NCBI RefSeq assembly: GCF_014879935.1
Contig: NZ_JACSRD010000129.1
Location: 1-47,483, forward strand
Reading direction: 5' to 3'
DNA: 47,483 nt
Source of the DNA: Prosthecobacter sp.
GTDB lineage: Bacteria; Verrucomicrobiota; Verrucomicrobiia; Verrucomicrobiales; Verrucomicrobiaceae
Notes under the pieces: generated by a model
Databases searched by the model: none
What the model saw: only the letters and a program-made list of their open reading frames with translations
Told to the model about the DNA's origin: nothing
In this document: one piece after another, positions 32,064 through 41,575 of the stretch
Numbering within the stretch: position 1 is the first letter of the stretch
How the letters are laid out: every line of letters begins with the position of its first letter
Made by a program: the position numbers and the translations under genes

Positions 32064-34451
32064 TTACTTGGTCACGGCAGAGGTGCGATACCCGTCAGGA
32101 ATGCCCGGCTTGAGCGGGAACGGAATGGCGAGCGGTGTGCCCTTGGTCTTGTCCTCGACCTGCGGCACATCGTATTTGCCGAGTTTCTGGAGGTAGGAGA
32201 TCAGGGCGACGATCTTCGTGTCCGGCAGGGCGCCGGGGCGGCCTTGCGCTTCGAGTTCCTTGGCGATCTGGATGCCCTGTTCGACGGCCTTGGTCTTCAC
32301 CTCGGTCTCCGTCATGGCAGGATAAGGCACCCCGAGCTTTGTCAGCACGCCGATCTTGCTCCACAGGGTCTTCTGATCGTATTTTTCGTCAAAGAGGTGG
32401 GGATAAGGGGGCATGTTCGAGCCGACGGAGATGAGGCGCGGGTCCTTCATGTGGTCGTAGTGCCAGCTATGCGGGTATTTGCCGCCTTCACGGGCAAGGT
32501 CCGGTCCGGTGCGCTTCGATCCCCATTGGAAGGGATGATCGTAGATGCTCTCGCCGAGGCGGCTGTAATCACCGTAGCGCAGCACGTCCGGCAGCATGGT
32601 GCGGATCATCTGCGAGTGGCAGTTGTAGCAGCCTTCGCTGACGTAGATGTCGCGCCCGGCGAGTTCGAGCGGCGTGTACACCTGCTGGATGCGATCCTCG
32701 ACGTTCTGCGCACGATTCACCATGACGGTCGGGATGATCTGGATCAGGCCGCCGAGGGCCACAGCGACGAAGGTGAGCACGGTGAAGGGCATCCAGTTGT
32801 TCAGCAGGCTTTCATACCAGTTCGACCAGCGATGGTGGCTCTTCTGGAAACGCTTCACTGCAAGGACGGCGAAGATGCCAGCGCAGATGAGGGCGGCGAT
32901 GTCGGCCCCCGGCGGCAGGAACAACCAGGCGAGCACCAGGATCAGCCCGGCGAACATGCAGGCAATGGGATCATTGAGGAAGGTCTCCTTCAGACCCATC
33001 GTGTCGCGCTGGTGGCGCTCGATCACGGCCACCTCACGGGTTTCGTTGACGGCCTTGCCCTTGCGGATGGTGATCCAGATGTTCAGCGCCATCAGGATCA
33101 TGCCCACCAGGTAGAGCGAGCCGCCGATGATGCGGAAGCCCATCATGGCGCGGATCGAGGTCAGCGTGTCGATGAAGTTCGGGTAAACGAGCGCCGTGCC
33201 ATCCGGAGTCGTGGCATTCAACATGAGGCCCTGCATGATGCCGGACACCCACATGGAGCCGACATAGACCAGGATGCCGATGAGGCCGAGCCAGAAGTGG
33301 AAGTTCGCCCAGCTCTGGGAGTGCAGCTTCGTGCCATACAGACGCGGCGTGAGCCAGTAGAACATGCCGGCGGCCATGAAGCCGTTCCAGCCCATCGCAC
33401 CGGAGTGCACGTGGCCGATGGTCCAGTCCGAGTAGTGCGAGAGGGAGTTCACCGCACGGATCGAAAGCAGCGGGCCTTCAAAGGTGGACATGCCGTAGAA
33501 AGTCACGGCAGCGATGAAGAACTTCACCACAGGATCGGTGCGCAGCTTGTCCCAGGCGCCGCGGAGCGTGAGCAGGCCGTTGAGCATGCCGCCCCAGCTC
33601 GGAGCCCACAGCATCAGGGAAAAGAACATGCCCAGCATCTGCAGCCATTTCGGCAGCGCGGTGTTGAGGAGGTGATGCGGACCCGCCCAGATGTAGATGA
33701 ACACCAGTGACCAGAAGTGAACGATGGACAGGCGATACGAATACACCGGACGCTCCACCGCCTTCGGCAGGAAGTAATACATGATGCCGAGGATCGGCGT
33801 GGTCAGGAAGAAGGCGACGGCATTGTGACCATACCACCACTGCACCAGGGCGTTCTGCACACCGGCGAAGACCGAGTAGCTGTGCGTCAGGCTCGTTGGA
33901 ATCGACAGGTGGTTCACGATGTAGAGCAGGGCGATTGTGATGATCGTGGATATGTAGAACCACAGCGCCACGTAGAGGGAGGGCTCGTTGCGCTTTGCCA
34001 GCGTCCAGAAGAAGTTCACCGCGAACACCACCCAGATCAGCGCCACGGCGATGTTGATCGGCCAGATGAGCTCGGCGTATTCCTGCCCGCGTGTGAGGCC
34101 CAGCGGCAGCGTGATGGCCGCGCTCACAATGATCAACTGCCAGCCCCAGAAGTGGATCTTCGACAGCAGGTCCGAAGCCATCCGTGCCTTGCACAGGCGC
34201 TGCGTCGAATAATAGATGCCGGCGAACATCATGTTCCCCACGAAGGCGAAGATCACCGCGTTTGTGTGCAGCGGGCGGAGGCGGCCGAAGGTCAGCCAGG
34301 ATGCGACATTGAGCTGGTGGAAGTTCAGCTGCGAGGCGATGAAGACGCCCGCCAGCATGCCGACGATGCCCCAGATGATGGAGGCCAGCATGAACTGTCG
34401 GACGACCTTGTCATCGAACTCGATCGTGATTTTTGAGGTGGTGGTGGTCAT
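32064..34451 (-). CDS. ccoNO: Fused cbb3 oxidase subunits I and II (CcoN-CcoO)
   Basis: This 795-residue protein joins the catalytic subunit CcoN (residues ~1-480) to the mono-haem subunit CcoO (~560-795) in one chain, linked by two extra hydrophobic segments (~495-535). CcoN haem/copper ligand regions are visible: RPLHTNAVIFAF, WWYGHNAVAFF, WAGPHHLLNTALP and GHVHSGAMGWNG. The CcoO part has GCYNCHSQMIR with the haem site C608-x2-C611-H612 and the methionine-ligand region MPPYPHLF. It reduces oxygen to water with high affinity and pumps protons. Such fusions are known in Bacteroidota and relatives. The gene follows ccoS by 18 bases. Confidence 0.96.
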   Translation of the reverse strand: MTTTTSKITIEFDDKVVRQFMLASIIWGIVGMLAGVFIASQLNFHQLNVASWLTFGRLRPLHTNAVIFAFVGNMMFAGIYYSTQRLCKARMASDLLSKIHFWGWQLIIVSAAITLPLGLTRGQEYAELIWPINIAVALIWVVFAVNFFWTLAKRNEPSLYVALWFYISTIITIALLYIVNHLSIPTSLTHSYSVFAGVQNALVQWWYGHNAVAFFLTTPILGIMYYFLPKAVERPVYSYRLSIVHFWSLVFIYIWAGPHHLLNTALPKWLQMLGMFFSLMLWAPSWGGMLNGLLTLRGAWDKLRTDPVVKFFIAAVTFYGMSTFEGPLLSIRAVNSLSHYSDWTIGHVHSGAMGWNGFMAAGMFYWLTPRLYGTKLHSQSWANFHFWLGLIGILVYVGSMWVSGIMQGLMLNATTPDGTALVYPNFIDTLTSIRAMMGFRIIGGSLYLVGMILMALNIWITIRKGKAVNETREVAVIERHQRDTMGLKETFLNDPIACMFAGLILVLAWLFLPPGADIAALICAGIFAVLAVKRFQKSHHRWSNWYESLLNNWMPFTVLTFVAVALGGLIQIIPTVMVNRAQNVEDRIQQVYTPLELAGRDIYVSEGCYNCHSQMIRTMLPDVLRYGDYSRLGESIYDHPFQWGSKRTGPDLAREGGKYPHSWHYDHMKDPRLISVGSNMPPYPHLFDEKYDQKTLWSKIGVLTKLGVPYPAMTETEVKTKAVEQGIQIAKELEAQGRPGALPDTKIVALISYLQKLGKYDVPQVEDKTKGTPLAIPFPLKPGIPDGYRTSAVTK

Positions 34452-34469
34452 GGCGTTGGAGTGAGAGAA

Positions 34470-34643
34470 TCAGGAAACCGGCGGTGCGTTGCGGACGCGA
34501 ACGGGTGCGCCGTCATCCAGCGGGAGCAGGGCGTCCTGCTCGATGCTGCGATGCTTCCGCTGCGCCCTCTCCCCCAGGAACAGCACCGCGAACAAGACAG
34601 CGAATGCGAGGCTCATGAAGATGGTGACAGCGAAGACTTCCAT
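34470..34643 (-). CDS. ccoS: cbb3 oxidase assembly protein CcoS
   Basis: This 57-residue protein starts with a membrane helix (MEVFAVTIFMSLAFAVLFAV) followed by RAQRKHRSIEQDALLPLDD, the short acidic tail typical of CcoS, which is needed for haem/copper insertion into CcoN. It is the first gene of the operon that runs to 28811. It is divergent from the PVC haem protein gene, with 139 bases between the two starts. Start at ATG 34643; a longer frame adds 7 unlikely residues. Confidence 0.72.
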   Translation of the reverse strand: MEVFAVTIFMSLAFAVLFAVLFLGERAQRKHRSIEQDALLPLDDGAPVRVRNAPPVS

Positions 34644-34782
34644 TGGTGCGACAATAGAGCGCATCCACTGACCCGCTCAGCATGCGTTGCTTGATGCTGC
34701 ACGGATATTGCGTGCCAGTTTTGTGCCCGGCGCGCAAAGGAAGATGCGTGCCGCGAGCGTTGGTTTGCAGCCCCCTCCCGCC

Positions 34783-37239
34783 ATGCGCCCGCTCCCACTG
34801 CTCCTCGCCCTCGTTTTCACCTCCGCCCGCTCTGTTTTCCCGGCGGAAATTCCCGCAAACATGCGCCAGCATCCGCTGCCGGAAGGAGTCTCGCTCAAGG
34901 ATGACCTGGGCCGCGACAACGGCGTCCGTTTTGTGGACATCAATGGCGACGGCAACGAGGACCTCATCATCTCCAATCCACGCGAATACGGCGTCTTCAT
35001 GTTCGTGCCGAAGGAACGCGAGAAAAAGAACCTGCAATGGAACGAAGGCTGGACGCAGGTCATGCGCGAAGGCAAACCAGGCGATGCGAACAGCCTGCCG
35101 CTCATCGTCGATGCCAGCGGACGTGATCAAGGCATCACTTTTCGGCACGGTGCCATGGGGAGTGAGGCCAGCAAGCAACGCATCCCCTTCTCCGAACTGC
35201 TCAAGGTGCCCGGACCCGCGCCGAAATCACCGCAGGACTCCCTGAAGGCGCTCAAACTCAAACCTGGCTACGAGGCGACGCTGGTGGCGCACGAACCGCT
35301 CGTTCAGGACCCGGTTTTCATCGACTGGGACGCCCACGGTCGCATGTGGGTGGTGGAAATGGGCGATTATCCCTTCGCCCCTGGTGAAAAGACCAAGGAT
35401 GGCAGCGTCGGGCAGGAAAAAGTCTCCGATTTGCAAAGCGGCCGCGTCAAGATCCTCACCGATACCGATGGCGACGGCGTCTATGACAAGGCTTCGCTCT
35501 TTCTCGACGGCCTGAAGCACCCTACCGGCCTCGCTTTCTGGAAAAACGGCGTCTTCATCGCGAACATCCCGGACATTTTCTACGCCGAAGACACCGATGG
35601 CGACGGCACCTGCGACAAGCGCGAAACGTGGTTCACCGGCTTCACCGCCGGCAATCCGCAGCATCTCGTGAATGGCTTCTGCTGGGGCCTCGACGGCTGG
35701 CTCCACGGCGCGAATGGAGACAGCGGCGGCGACCTCACCTGCGTGAAGACAGGCCAGAAGATCGCCCTCGGCACGAATGACTTCCGATTTGACCCGCGCA
35801 CCGGCGATTTCGCACTCGAAGGCGGCCGCAGCCAGTATGGGAAGTGGCGCGATGACTTCGGCAACTGGTTCGGCAACAACAACAGCACCATCGGCTGGCA
35901 CTACTGGCTGCCCTTCCGCTATTTGGAACGTCATCCCGAAGTCGTGGCGAAGTCCGTCCGTGCCACGCTCAATGAAGAAAAGGCCGTCTTCACCGCCAGC
36001 CCGCCCGTGCGCCGCTTCAACTGGGCCAGCGCCATCAACACGCTCACCTCCGGCTGCTCACCCATGCCGTTTCGGGACACAACTTTCGGTCCCGATGGCG
36101 AAAATGTCCTGTTCATCTGCGAACCGGCCAACAACCTCGTTCACCGCGAGGTTTTGAGCTACACCGGCGCCTCCATCACCAGCAAGCGCCACCCCGGCGA
36201 CGTAGAAAGCGAGTTCATCGCCAGCCAGGACAACTGGTTCCGCCCCAGCATGGCCCGCTCCGGCCCTGACGGTGCTCTTTATGTCGTGGACATGTATCGC
36301 CTCGTGCTGGAGCACCCGGAATGGATTCCTGCGGAGATCGCCCGGGGCCTCGATCTGCGTGGTGGCGAGGACAAAGGCCGCGTCTATCGCATCGCCAGGG
36401 CCGGAACACTCCCGCGAAGCATCAAAATGCCCGATCCCGTCACCGCGATGGCTTCATCGAATGGCTGGATTCGCGACACTGCTCAGCGTCTGTTGCTGGA
36501 GAAAAACGCCACCGCCGCGGTGGCAGGGTTGAAGAACCTGCTCACCGCGTCGCCTGCGGTGAAGATCCAGGCCGCGTTCACGATCATGCAACTCGGCGGC
36601 ATGCTCCCGGACGAGTTGCTCCCCCTCCTGCGCCCGCACGCGCCCTACGTCCGTGCCGCCACCCTCACCGCCACCGGCAGCACGAGTGATGACGTGTTCA
36701 TCGATTTGGAGAAGCCCCTGCTCAAACAGTCACCCACCAAGGCCCCTGCCGCCGTTCAGGCGCCCGTCATCACGAACCACAATCCCAACCGGCAGAAAGT
36801 TGTCGCGCAATACGTCGCCGAGGCTGGAAAGCTCGGCGGCGATGCCAAACGCGGTGCCGCCGTGTTTCAGAAAGTCTGCATGATCTGCCACAAAGTCGGC
36901 GATCTCGGCGTCGAAGTCGGCCCCGACCTCAAAACCGTCGCCACCAAGCCGCGCGAGCAGCTCATCGAGGCCATCTTCGACCCCAATCGGGCCGTGGAGC
37001 AGCGCAACGCCGCCACCCAAGTCACAAAGAAGGACAAATCCCTCGTCGTCGGCCAGCTCGCCGCCGAAACGCCCGGGAACATCACGATCCGCCTGCCTGG
37101 CGGCGCGGAAATCGTCGTCCTGCGCACCGACATCCACGAGATGAAGACCCTCGCCACCTCCCTCATGCCCGACGGCCTCGAAAGCGTCCTCACCGCCCAG
37201 GACGTGGCCGATGTGCTGACGTTTGCAGGAGCGAAGTAG
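34783..37239 (+). CDS. PVC-type haem-binding CxxCH protein (membrane-bound dehydrogenase type)
   Basis: This 818-residue protein has a signal peptide (MRPLPLLLALVFTSARSVFP). A short FG-GAP-like segment (VRFVDINGDGNEDLII) comes first. The Piru_Ver N-terminal beta-propeller domain (~150-560) follows, with calcium-type loops DTDGDGVYDK and DTDGDGTCDK and the hallmark PGYEATLVAHEPLVQDP. HEAT-like helices are at ~570-650. The C-terminal haem domain has C699-x2-C702-H703 (CMICHK) and ends with a TIGR02603-like region. These proteins are found almost only in Planctomycetota-Verrucomicrobiota; they resemble PQQ/sugar dehydrogenases fused to cytochrome c and probably oxidise a carbohydrate outside the cytoplasm. 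The ATG at 34783 is chosen for the signal peptide. Confidence 0.92.
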   Translation: MRPLPLLLALVFTSARSVFPAEIPANMRQHPLPEGVSLKDDLGRDNGVRFVDINGDGNEDLIISNPREYGVFMFVPKEREKKNLQWNEGWTQVMREGKPGDANSLPLIVDASGRDQGITFRHGAMGSEASKQRIPFSELLKVPGPAPKSPQDSLKALKLKPGYEATLVAHEPLVQDPVFIDWDAHGRMWVVEMGDYPFAPGEKTKDGSVGQEKVSDLQSGRVKILTDTDGDGVYDKASLFLDGLKHPTGLAFWKNGVFIANIPDIFYAEDTDGDGTCDKRETWFTGFTAGNPQHLVNGFCWGLDGWLHGANGDSGGDLTCVKTGQKIALGTNDFRFDPRTGDFALEGGRSQYGKWRDDFGNWFGNNNSTIGWHYWLPFRYLERHPEVVAKSVRATLNEEKAVFTASPPVRRFNWASAINTLTSGCSPMPFRDTTFGPDGENVLFICEPANNLVHREVLSYTGASITSKRHPGDVESEFIASQDNWFRPSMARSGPDGALYVVDMYRLVLEHPEWIPAEIARGLDLRGGEDKGRVYRIARAGTLPRSIKMPDPVTAMASSNGWIRDTAQRLLLEKNATAAVAGLKNLLTASPAVKIQAAFTIMQLGGMLPDELLPLLRPHAPYVRAATLTATGSTSDDVFIDLEKPLLKQSPTKAPAAVQAPVITNHNPNRQKVVAQYVAEAGKLGGDAKRGAAVFQKVCMICHKVGDLGVEVGPDLKTVATKPREQLIEAIFDPNRAVEQRNAATQVTKKDKSLVVGQLAAETPGNITIRLPGGAEIVVLRTDIHEMKTLATSLMPDGLESVLTAQDVADVLTFAGAK

Positions 37240-37261
37240 GAACCACGGAGGCAGGCCGAAC

Positions 37262-40135
37262 TCAAGCCGCGATTCCCTTGATGAAGGTCGCGACATAGTC
37301 CACTACCCGCTCAAAAACTCTCCTCTTCGATGGTCCGCGCTCCATCACCTTCATCGGCTTGAGGATGATCTCGGCGATGTCGGGATCCGGCAGCGGGGCT
37401 TGGCCGGTATAGACGTAGCGGTCGATCACTTTCTTGAGCTTGTCGGCATCGAGGTCTTCCTCGGCCACGAGCTGGTCAAAGGCGGCCACGCGTTCCTTTT
37501 CCCAGAAGGCCTCGAAGCTGTCGGGGATCTCCGCTTCGCTGCCGACGTTCGGCAGGTTGTCCTCGATGAATTTCTCGATCAGCTTCGCCTTGCTGCGCAG
37601 CTCAATGTCGCCAGTCACGCTGTCGAGGATGAGCTTGCGGAGCTTCGGTGCCTCCTCGGCATCGGCGCTGTAGAGGCGGGCGAGCAATTGCAGGATGTAC
37701 TGCACGTTGATCACGTCCCGGTGGATCAGTTCCAGCTCGAAATCCACGTCATTGAGGATGCTGGCCTTCTGCACCTGATTGTCGGACTTCACCTTGTCGT
37801 AGAGGTCCAGGTAGGCGCTGCGGTAGTCGGCGAAACGCTGGGCGGGCAGGGACAAATCGTTGTCGTCGAACTCGGAGAAGCTTTCCAGGATGTTCCGCAG
37901 GCGCATCAGCTCGCGGAAGATCTTCACGAACTGCATCTCCGCCTCCTCGTCCTTCAAATCCTTCACGCTTTTCACCGTCGGCGTCAGCTTGAGCAGCTCC
38001 ACGACCACCTCGTTGAACTTGGCAACGTAGTCCTCGTAGGGCGGCACAAAGACCGTCTCCTTCGCGTTCACATCGGCAAAGAGCGCGAGAGCTTCGTCCG
38101 TGCGCTTCTTGAGGTTGCGAAAGACCACGATGTTCCCCTGGCTCTTCACCTCATTGAGGATGCGGTTCGTGCGGGAGTAGGCCTGGATGAGGCCGTGGTG
38201 CTTCAGGTTCTTGTCCACCCACAGCGTGTTCAGCGTCTTGCTGTCGAATCCGGTGAGGAACATGTTCACGACCAGCAGCAGGTCCACCTTCCGCTCCTTC
38301 ACCTTCTTGGCGATGTCCTGGTAGTAGCTGTAAAAGCTCTGCGTGTCCTTCGTCGAGAAGGCGGTGCCAAACATCGCATTGTAGTCGCCGATGAATTTCT
38401 CCAGCTTCTCCCGCGTGTGCGGATCACCGCCCTCGCCGCCGATGATCTCCCCGCCTTCGTCGAGGATGCCGTCGGCGTCCTTGTCCTCCTCGTTGCTCGT
38501 GTAGCTGAAGATCGTCGCCACGCGCAGCTTGTGCTTCCCGGCGGCTTTCCGGGCGGCAAACAGCTCGTAATACTGGATGAGCGTTTCCACGCTGCTCACG
38601 CACATCATCGCGGTGAACTCCTTGTTCCGTGTTTTCACCGCGTGGTGCTCGATGACGTAGTCCACGATCTTCTCCAGCCGCTGCGGAGAGTTCATGAGTT
38701 CCTTCGTGTCGATGCCTTCGACCTCGATGTCCACCTCCGTGGCGCTGCCAGGCTTGCGCTGGTAGCGGCCCACATACTCCACGGCAAATTTCAGCACGTT
38801 CTCGTCCTTGATGGCGTCCGTGATGACGTAGCTGTGCAGCTTCTGGTGAAAGAGGTCCTTCGTGGTGTGCTTCTTGCCGTCCTTGCTCACCGCGTTCTCG
38901 GCAAAGATGGGCGTGCCGGTGAAGCCGAACATCTGGTGGTTCGTGAAGAACTCCGTGATGCGCCGGTGCGTGTCGCCGAACTGGCTGCGGTGGCACTCGT
39001 CGAAGATGAAGATGATCCGCTCGCCCCTCAGCTTCTCCATCTGCTTCAGATGCGCCTGCTTGCTGATCGCCGTGTTCAGCTTTTGCAGGGTGGTCACGAT
39101 CAGCTTCGTCGTGTCATCGCTGAACTGCCGCACCAGCGTCTTCGTGTCGTTCGTGCTGTCCACGCTATCCTTCTGGAAGCCATTGAACTCCTTGATCGTC
39201 TGGTAGTCGAGGTCCTTGCGGTCCACGCAGAAGACCACTTTCGCGATGCTCGACAGCGCCGTGAGGATTTGCGCCGCCTTGAAGCTCGTCAGCGTCTTGC
39301 CGCTGCCGGTGGTGTGCCAGATGTAGCCGTTCGGGTTCTCGGCGGGCGGATTCAGCACCCGCTCCACGATCCGCTCCACCGCGTAGTATTGATACGGACG
39401 CAGCACCATCAGCACCTTGTCCGTCTCATTGAGCACGATGTATTTCCCGATCATCGCGCCCAAATGCTCGCGATTCAGGAAGGCGGAGGCAAAGGCCGGC
39501 AGCTCGCGGATCGTCTTGTTGTCCTCTGCCGCCCAGTAAAAGGTCTGCTTGAAGCTCTGCCGCCGCGCATTGGCGTAATACTTCGTGTTCACCCCGTTGG
39601 AGATCACAAAGAGCTGCACGAACTGGAACAAGCCCTGCCCGCTCCAGAAACTGTGCTTCTGGTAGCGCTGGATCTGATTGAAGGCCTCCTTCATCTCCAG
39701 CCCGCGACGCTTCAGCTCGATCTGCACCAGCGGCAGGCCGTTGACCAGGATCGTCACGTCATAGCGATTCTTGAAGGTGCCCTCCGCCGTCACCTGCTGC
39801 GTCACTTGGTAGCGATTCTTGAGTGGGTTCGCGCCTTCGAAGAAGCTGATCCACACCGTGCTGCCGTCGTCACGCTTCAGTTGCATCCGGTCCCGCAGCG
39901 TCTTCGCCTTCGCAAAGACACCCGCCGCGCGGTTCAGGTGGTTCAAGACCTTGCTGAACTCCAGCTCGGACAGTTTCAGCCCGTTGAAGGCTCCCAACTC
40001 GGCTTTCAGGTTTGCCAGCATCGTCGCCTCATCCGTCACCGCCGCCTTCGCGAAGCCCTGTCCCACGAGTTGAGCCACCAGCTCGTTTTCGAGAGCTTGC
40101 TCCGGCTGGGTGAATGGGAGGGTGTTGGGTGGCAT
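37262..40135 (-). CDS. hsdR: Type I restriction endonuclease, HsdR subunit
   Basis: This 957-residue protein is the motor/nuclease subunit of a type I restriction-modification system. The N-terminal nuclease has the YDVTILV segment followed by QIELKRRG, with E140-L141-K142 as the PD-(D/E)xK core. The helicase part has Walker A HTTGSGKT (274-281, K280), DECHR (D379) and the later motifs GFTGTPIF and YSRTNRILNE. The C-terminal helical region should bind HsdM. All motifs look intact. It lies 52 bases after fic on the same strand and closes the locus. Type I enzymes translocate DNA and cut away from the recognition site. Confidence 0.96.
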   Translation of the reverse strand: MPPNTLPFTQPEQALENELVAQLVGQGFAKAAVTDEATMLANLKAELGAFNGLKLSELEFSKVLNHLNRAAGVFAKAKTLRDRMQLKRDDGSTVWISFFEGANPLKNRYQVTQQVTAEGTFKNRYDVTILVNGLPLVQIELKRRGLEMKEAFNQIQRYQKHSFWSGQGLFQFVQLFVISNGVNTKYYANARRQSFKQTFYWAAEDNKTIRELPAFASAFLNREHLGAMIGKYIVLNETDKVLMVLRPYQYYAVERIVERVLNPPAENPNGYIWHTTGSGKTLTSFKAAQILTALSSIAKVVFCVDRKDLDYQTIKEFNGFQKDSVDSTNDTKTLVRQFSDDTTKLIVTTLQKLNTAISKQAHLKQMEKLRGERIIFIFDECHRSQFGDTHRRITEFFTNHQMFGFTGTPIFAENAVSKDGKKHTTKDLFHQKLHSYVITDAIKDENVLKFAVEYVGRYQRKPGSATEVDIEVEGIDTKELMNSPQRLEKIVDYVIEHHAVKTRNKEFTAMMCVSSVETLIQYYELFAARKAAGKHKLRVATIFSYTSNEEDKDADGILDEGGEIIGGEGGDPHTREKLEKFIGDYNAMFGTAFSTKDTQSFYSYYQDIAKKVKERKVDLLLVVNMFLTGFDSKTLNTLWVDKNLKHHGLIQAYSRTNRILNEVKSQGNIVVFRNLKKRTDEALALFADVNAKETVFVPPYEDYVAKFNEVVVELLKLTPTVKSVKDLKDEEAEMQFVKIFRELMRLRNILESFSEFDDNDLSLPAQRFADYRSAYLDLYDKVKSDNQVQKASILNDVDFELELIHRDVINVQYILQLLARLYSADAEEAPKLRKLILDSVTGDIELRSKAKLIEKFIEDNLPNVGSEAEIPDSFEAFWEKERVAAFDQLVAEEDLDADKLKKVIDRYVYTGQAPLPDPDIAEIILKPMKVMERGPSKRRVFERVVDYVATFIKGIAA

Positions 40136-40187
40136 GGCAGGAGATCAGTCAACTTTGAGCCAACCGATTGGTCAACCATCGGTCAAC

Positions 40188-41261
40188 CTACGAGGAGGGG
40201 AGCTGGATCGTGGTGAGCAGGTGGTAGAGGGGGCGGTTGATGTAGAAGTTGCTCCGGCTGATCTTTGCTTTCTCGACGAAGCCTGCCTGCGTCAGTTGAT
40301 CCAGGTATTTCATCGCCGTCGGGCGGGAGACGCCCAGCTCTTTTTCGATGAATTCGATCTTCGTATAGGGGTGGCGGAAGAGGTTGTTCAGCAGATCCTG
40401 GCTGTAGAGCTTCGGCAGCTCTGTCCGCAGCCGGTGCTTGTAGTCCAGCATCAGGTCCCGCAGGGCCTTGATGAGCTGGATTTCACTGCGGGCGGTCTGT
40501 GCCACGCCTTTCAGCATGTAGAGGCACCACTCCGCCCTGCGGTTCTGCTCCCGCACGGTTTGCAGCAGTTCGTAGTAGGCGGCTTTGTTTTGATTGATGT
40601 AGCGGCTCAGGTAGAGCAGCGGCAGCTCCAGTAAATCTTCCCGGATCAGCAGCAGGATGTTTAAAATGCGCCCCGTGCGGCCATTCCCATCATAAAAAGG
40701 GTGGATGCTCTCAAACTGATGATGCACCACCGCCATCCGTAGCAGCGGGTCCAGCCCGTCATCCGCGTGGATGTAGTCGATCAGGTTCCCCATCAGCGAC
40801 TCCACCTCGGCGGCATCCTGCGGCGGTTCATAGATCACCCGGCCGGTGGCTTCGTTCTTCAGAACGGTGCCAGGCAGCTTCCGCAGTCCCGCGCGGTTCT
40901 GTTCCAGCTCTGCCTGCACGGCCAGCACCGTCTCCAGGCGGATCAGCCCGCTGCCACGCACGGCTTCATAGCCCGTCCGCAGAGCCGCCATATAGTTTTG
41001 CACCTCATTGGCCGCCGGGGTGCCAGACTGTCCATGGGCTGCATACAGCTCATCATGCGTGGTGATGATGTTCTCGATCTCGGAGCTGTCCTTCGCTTCC
41101 TGGATCGCCAGTGTTTCCAGCAGCAGGGCTGGATTTGGCAGGTAGGCACACAGCCCTTTCAGTTCCGCCAGCCACCGGTGCGCATCCCGCAGCGCCCGCC
41201 AGACCTGCGCAGACTCCAGCGCGGAGAGGTCAGCCAGCGGCAATGGGGAGAGGGAGGCCAT
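40188..41261 (-). CDS. Fic-family protein with N-terminal inhibitory motif
   Basis: This 357-residue protein has the complete Fic core HPFYDGNGRTGR, with H187 the catalytic histidine. The inhibitory motif S-x3-E-N is in the N-terminal part (S59 and E63-N64 in SSEIEN), as in class II Fic proteins. A C-terminal winged-helix segment (~285-340: KELGVSRPTAMKYLDQLTQAG) may bind DNA. Fic proteins usually transfer AMP onto target proteins. The gene is inserted between hsdS and hsdR on the same strand, a neighbourhood seen for this type of Fic in other type I loci. The target is unknown; HsdR, HsdM or a host protein are possible. Confidence 0.93.
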   Translation of the reverse strand: MASLSPLPLADLSALESAQVWRALRDAHRWLAELKGLCAYLPNPALLLETLAIQEAKDSSEIENIITTHDELYAAHGQSGTPAANEVQNYMAALRTGYEAVRGSGLIRLETVLAVQAELEQNRAGLRKLPGTVLKNEATGRVIYEPPQDAAEVESLMGNLIDYIHADDGLDPLLRMAVVHHQFESIHPFYDGNGRTGRILNILLLIREDLLELPLLYLSRYINQNKAAYYELLQTVREQNRRAEWCLYMLKGVAQTARSEIQLIKALRDLMLDYKHRLRTELPKLYSQDLLNNLFRHPYTKIEFIEKELGVSRPTAMKYLDQLTQAGFVEKAKISRSNFYINRPLYHLLTTIQLPSS

Positions 41262-41420
41262 GAGAAGTCAAGAAATCGGGGTTTTCAGCCACCGTGCGGG
41301 CTAACGTGTCAAGAAAACGCCAAAAACTTAACAGGCGGCGACTGACATGTAAAGATTTTCGGCTTTTCTTTACTCCAAGGCGTTACCCTTCGATTGGCCT
41401 TTGGCCCTTACCCAGGCCTT

Positions 41421-41552
41421 TGCCCTTCGCTGCGATAGATTGCACCGTTGGTGCTACTTCTTGAGCGCCAAAGGCGCGGCCTATCGCAGCCCAGGGCAAC
41501 GCCCTGGGGTTGCCGCGCAACGACGCCGGAGCCCTGTAGGGGCGACCCAATT
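41421..41552. repeat. Composite palindromic repeat, copy A
   Basis: It contains, in order, gcgatag (pairing with ctatcgc further on), the hairpins gcaccgttggtgc, gcgccaaaggcgc and cccagggcaacgccctggg, and the end sequence ggagccctgtaggggcgacc (41528-41550 with three more bases). Copy C at 42367-42498 is nearly identical, and copy B at 42051-42275 is related. It lies just downstream of the IS200-like transposase gene. The remaining gap 41262-41420 shows no gene; fic promoter boxes were not found with confidence. Confidence 0.85.
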
Positions 41553-41575
41553 CAAAAGACAAGATCATCGGCACA

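Noticed and set aside
37223-40216. A 997-codon open frame on the plus strand opposite hsdR
   Set aside because: It is the antisense shadow of a clear hsdR gene; high GC keeps the reverse frame open and the translation is rich in repeats of H, L, V and Q with no domain.
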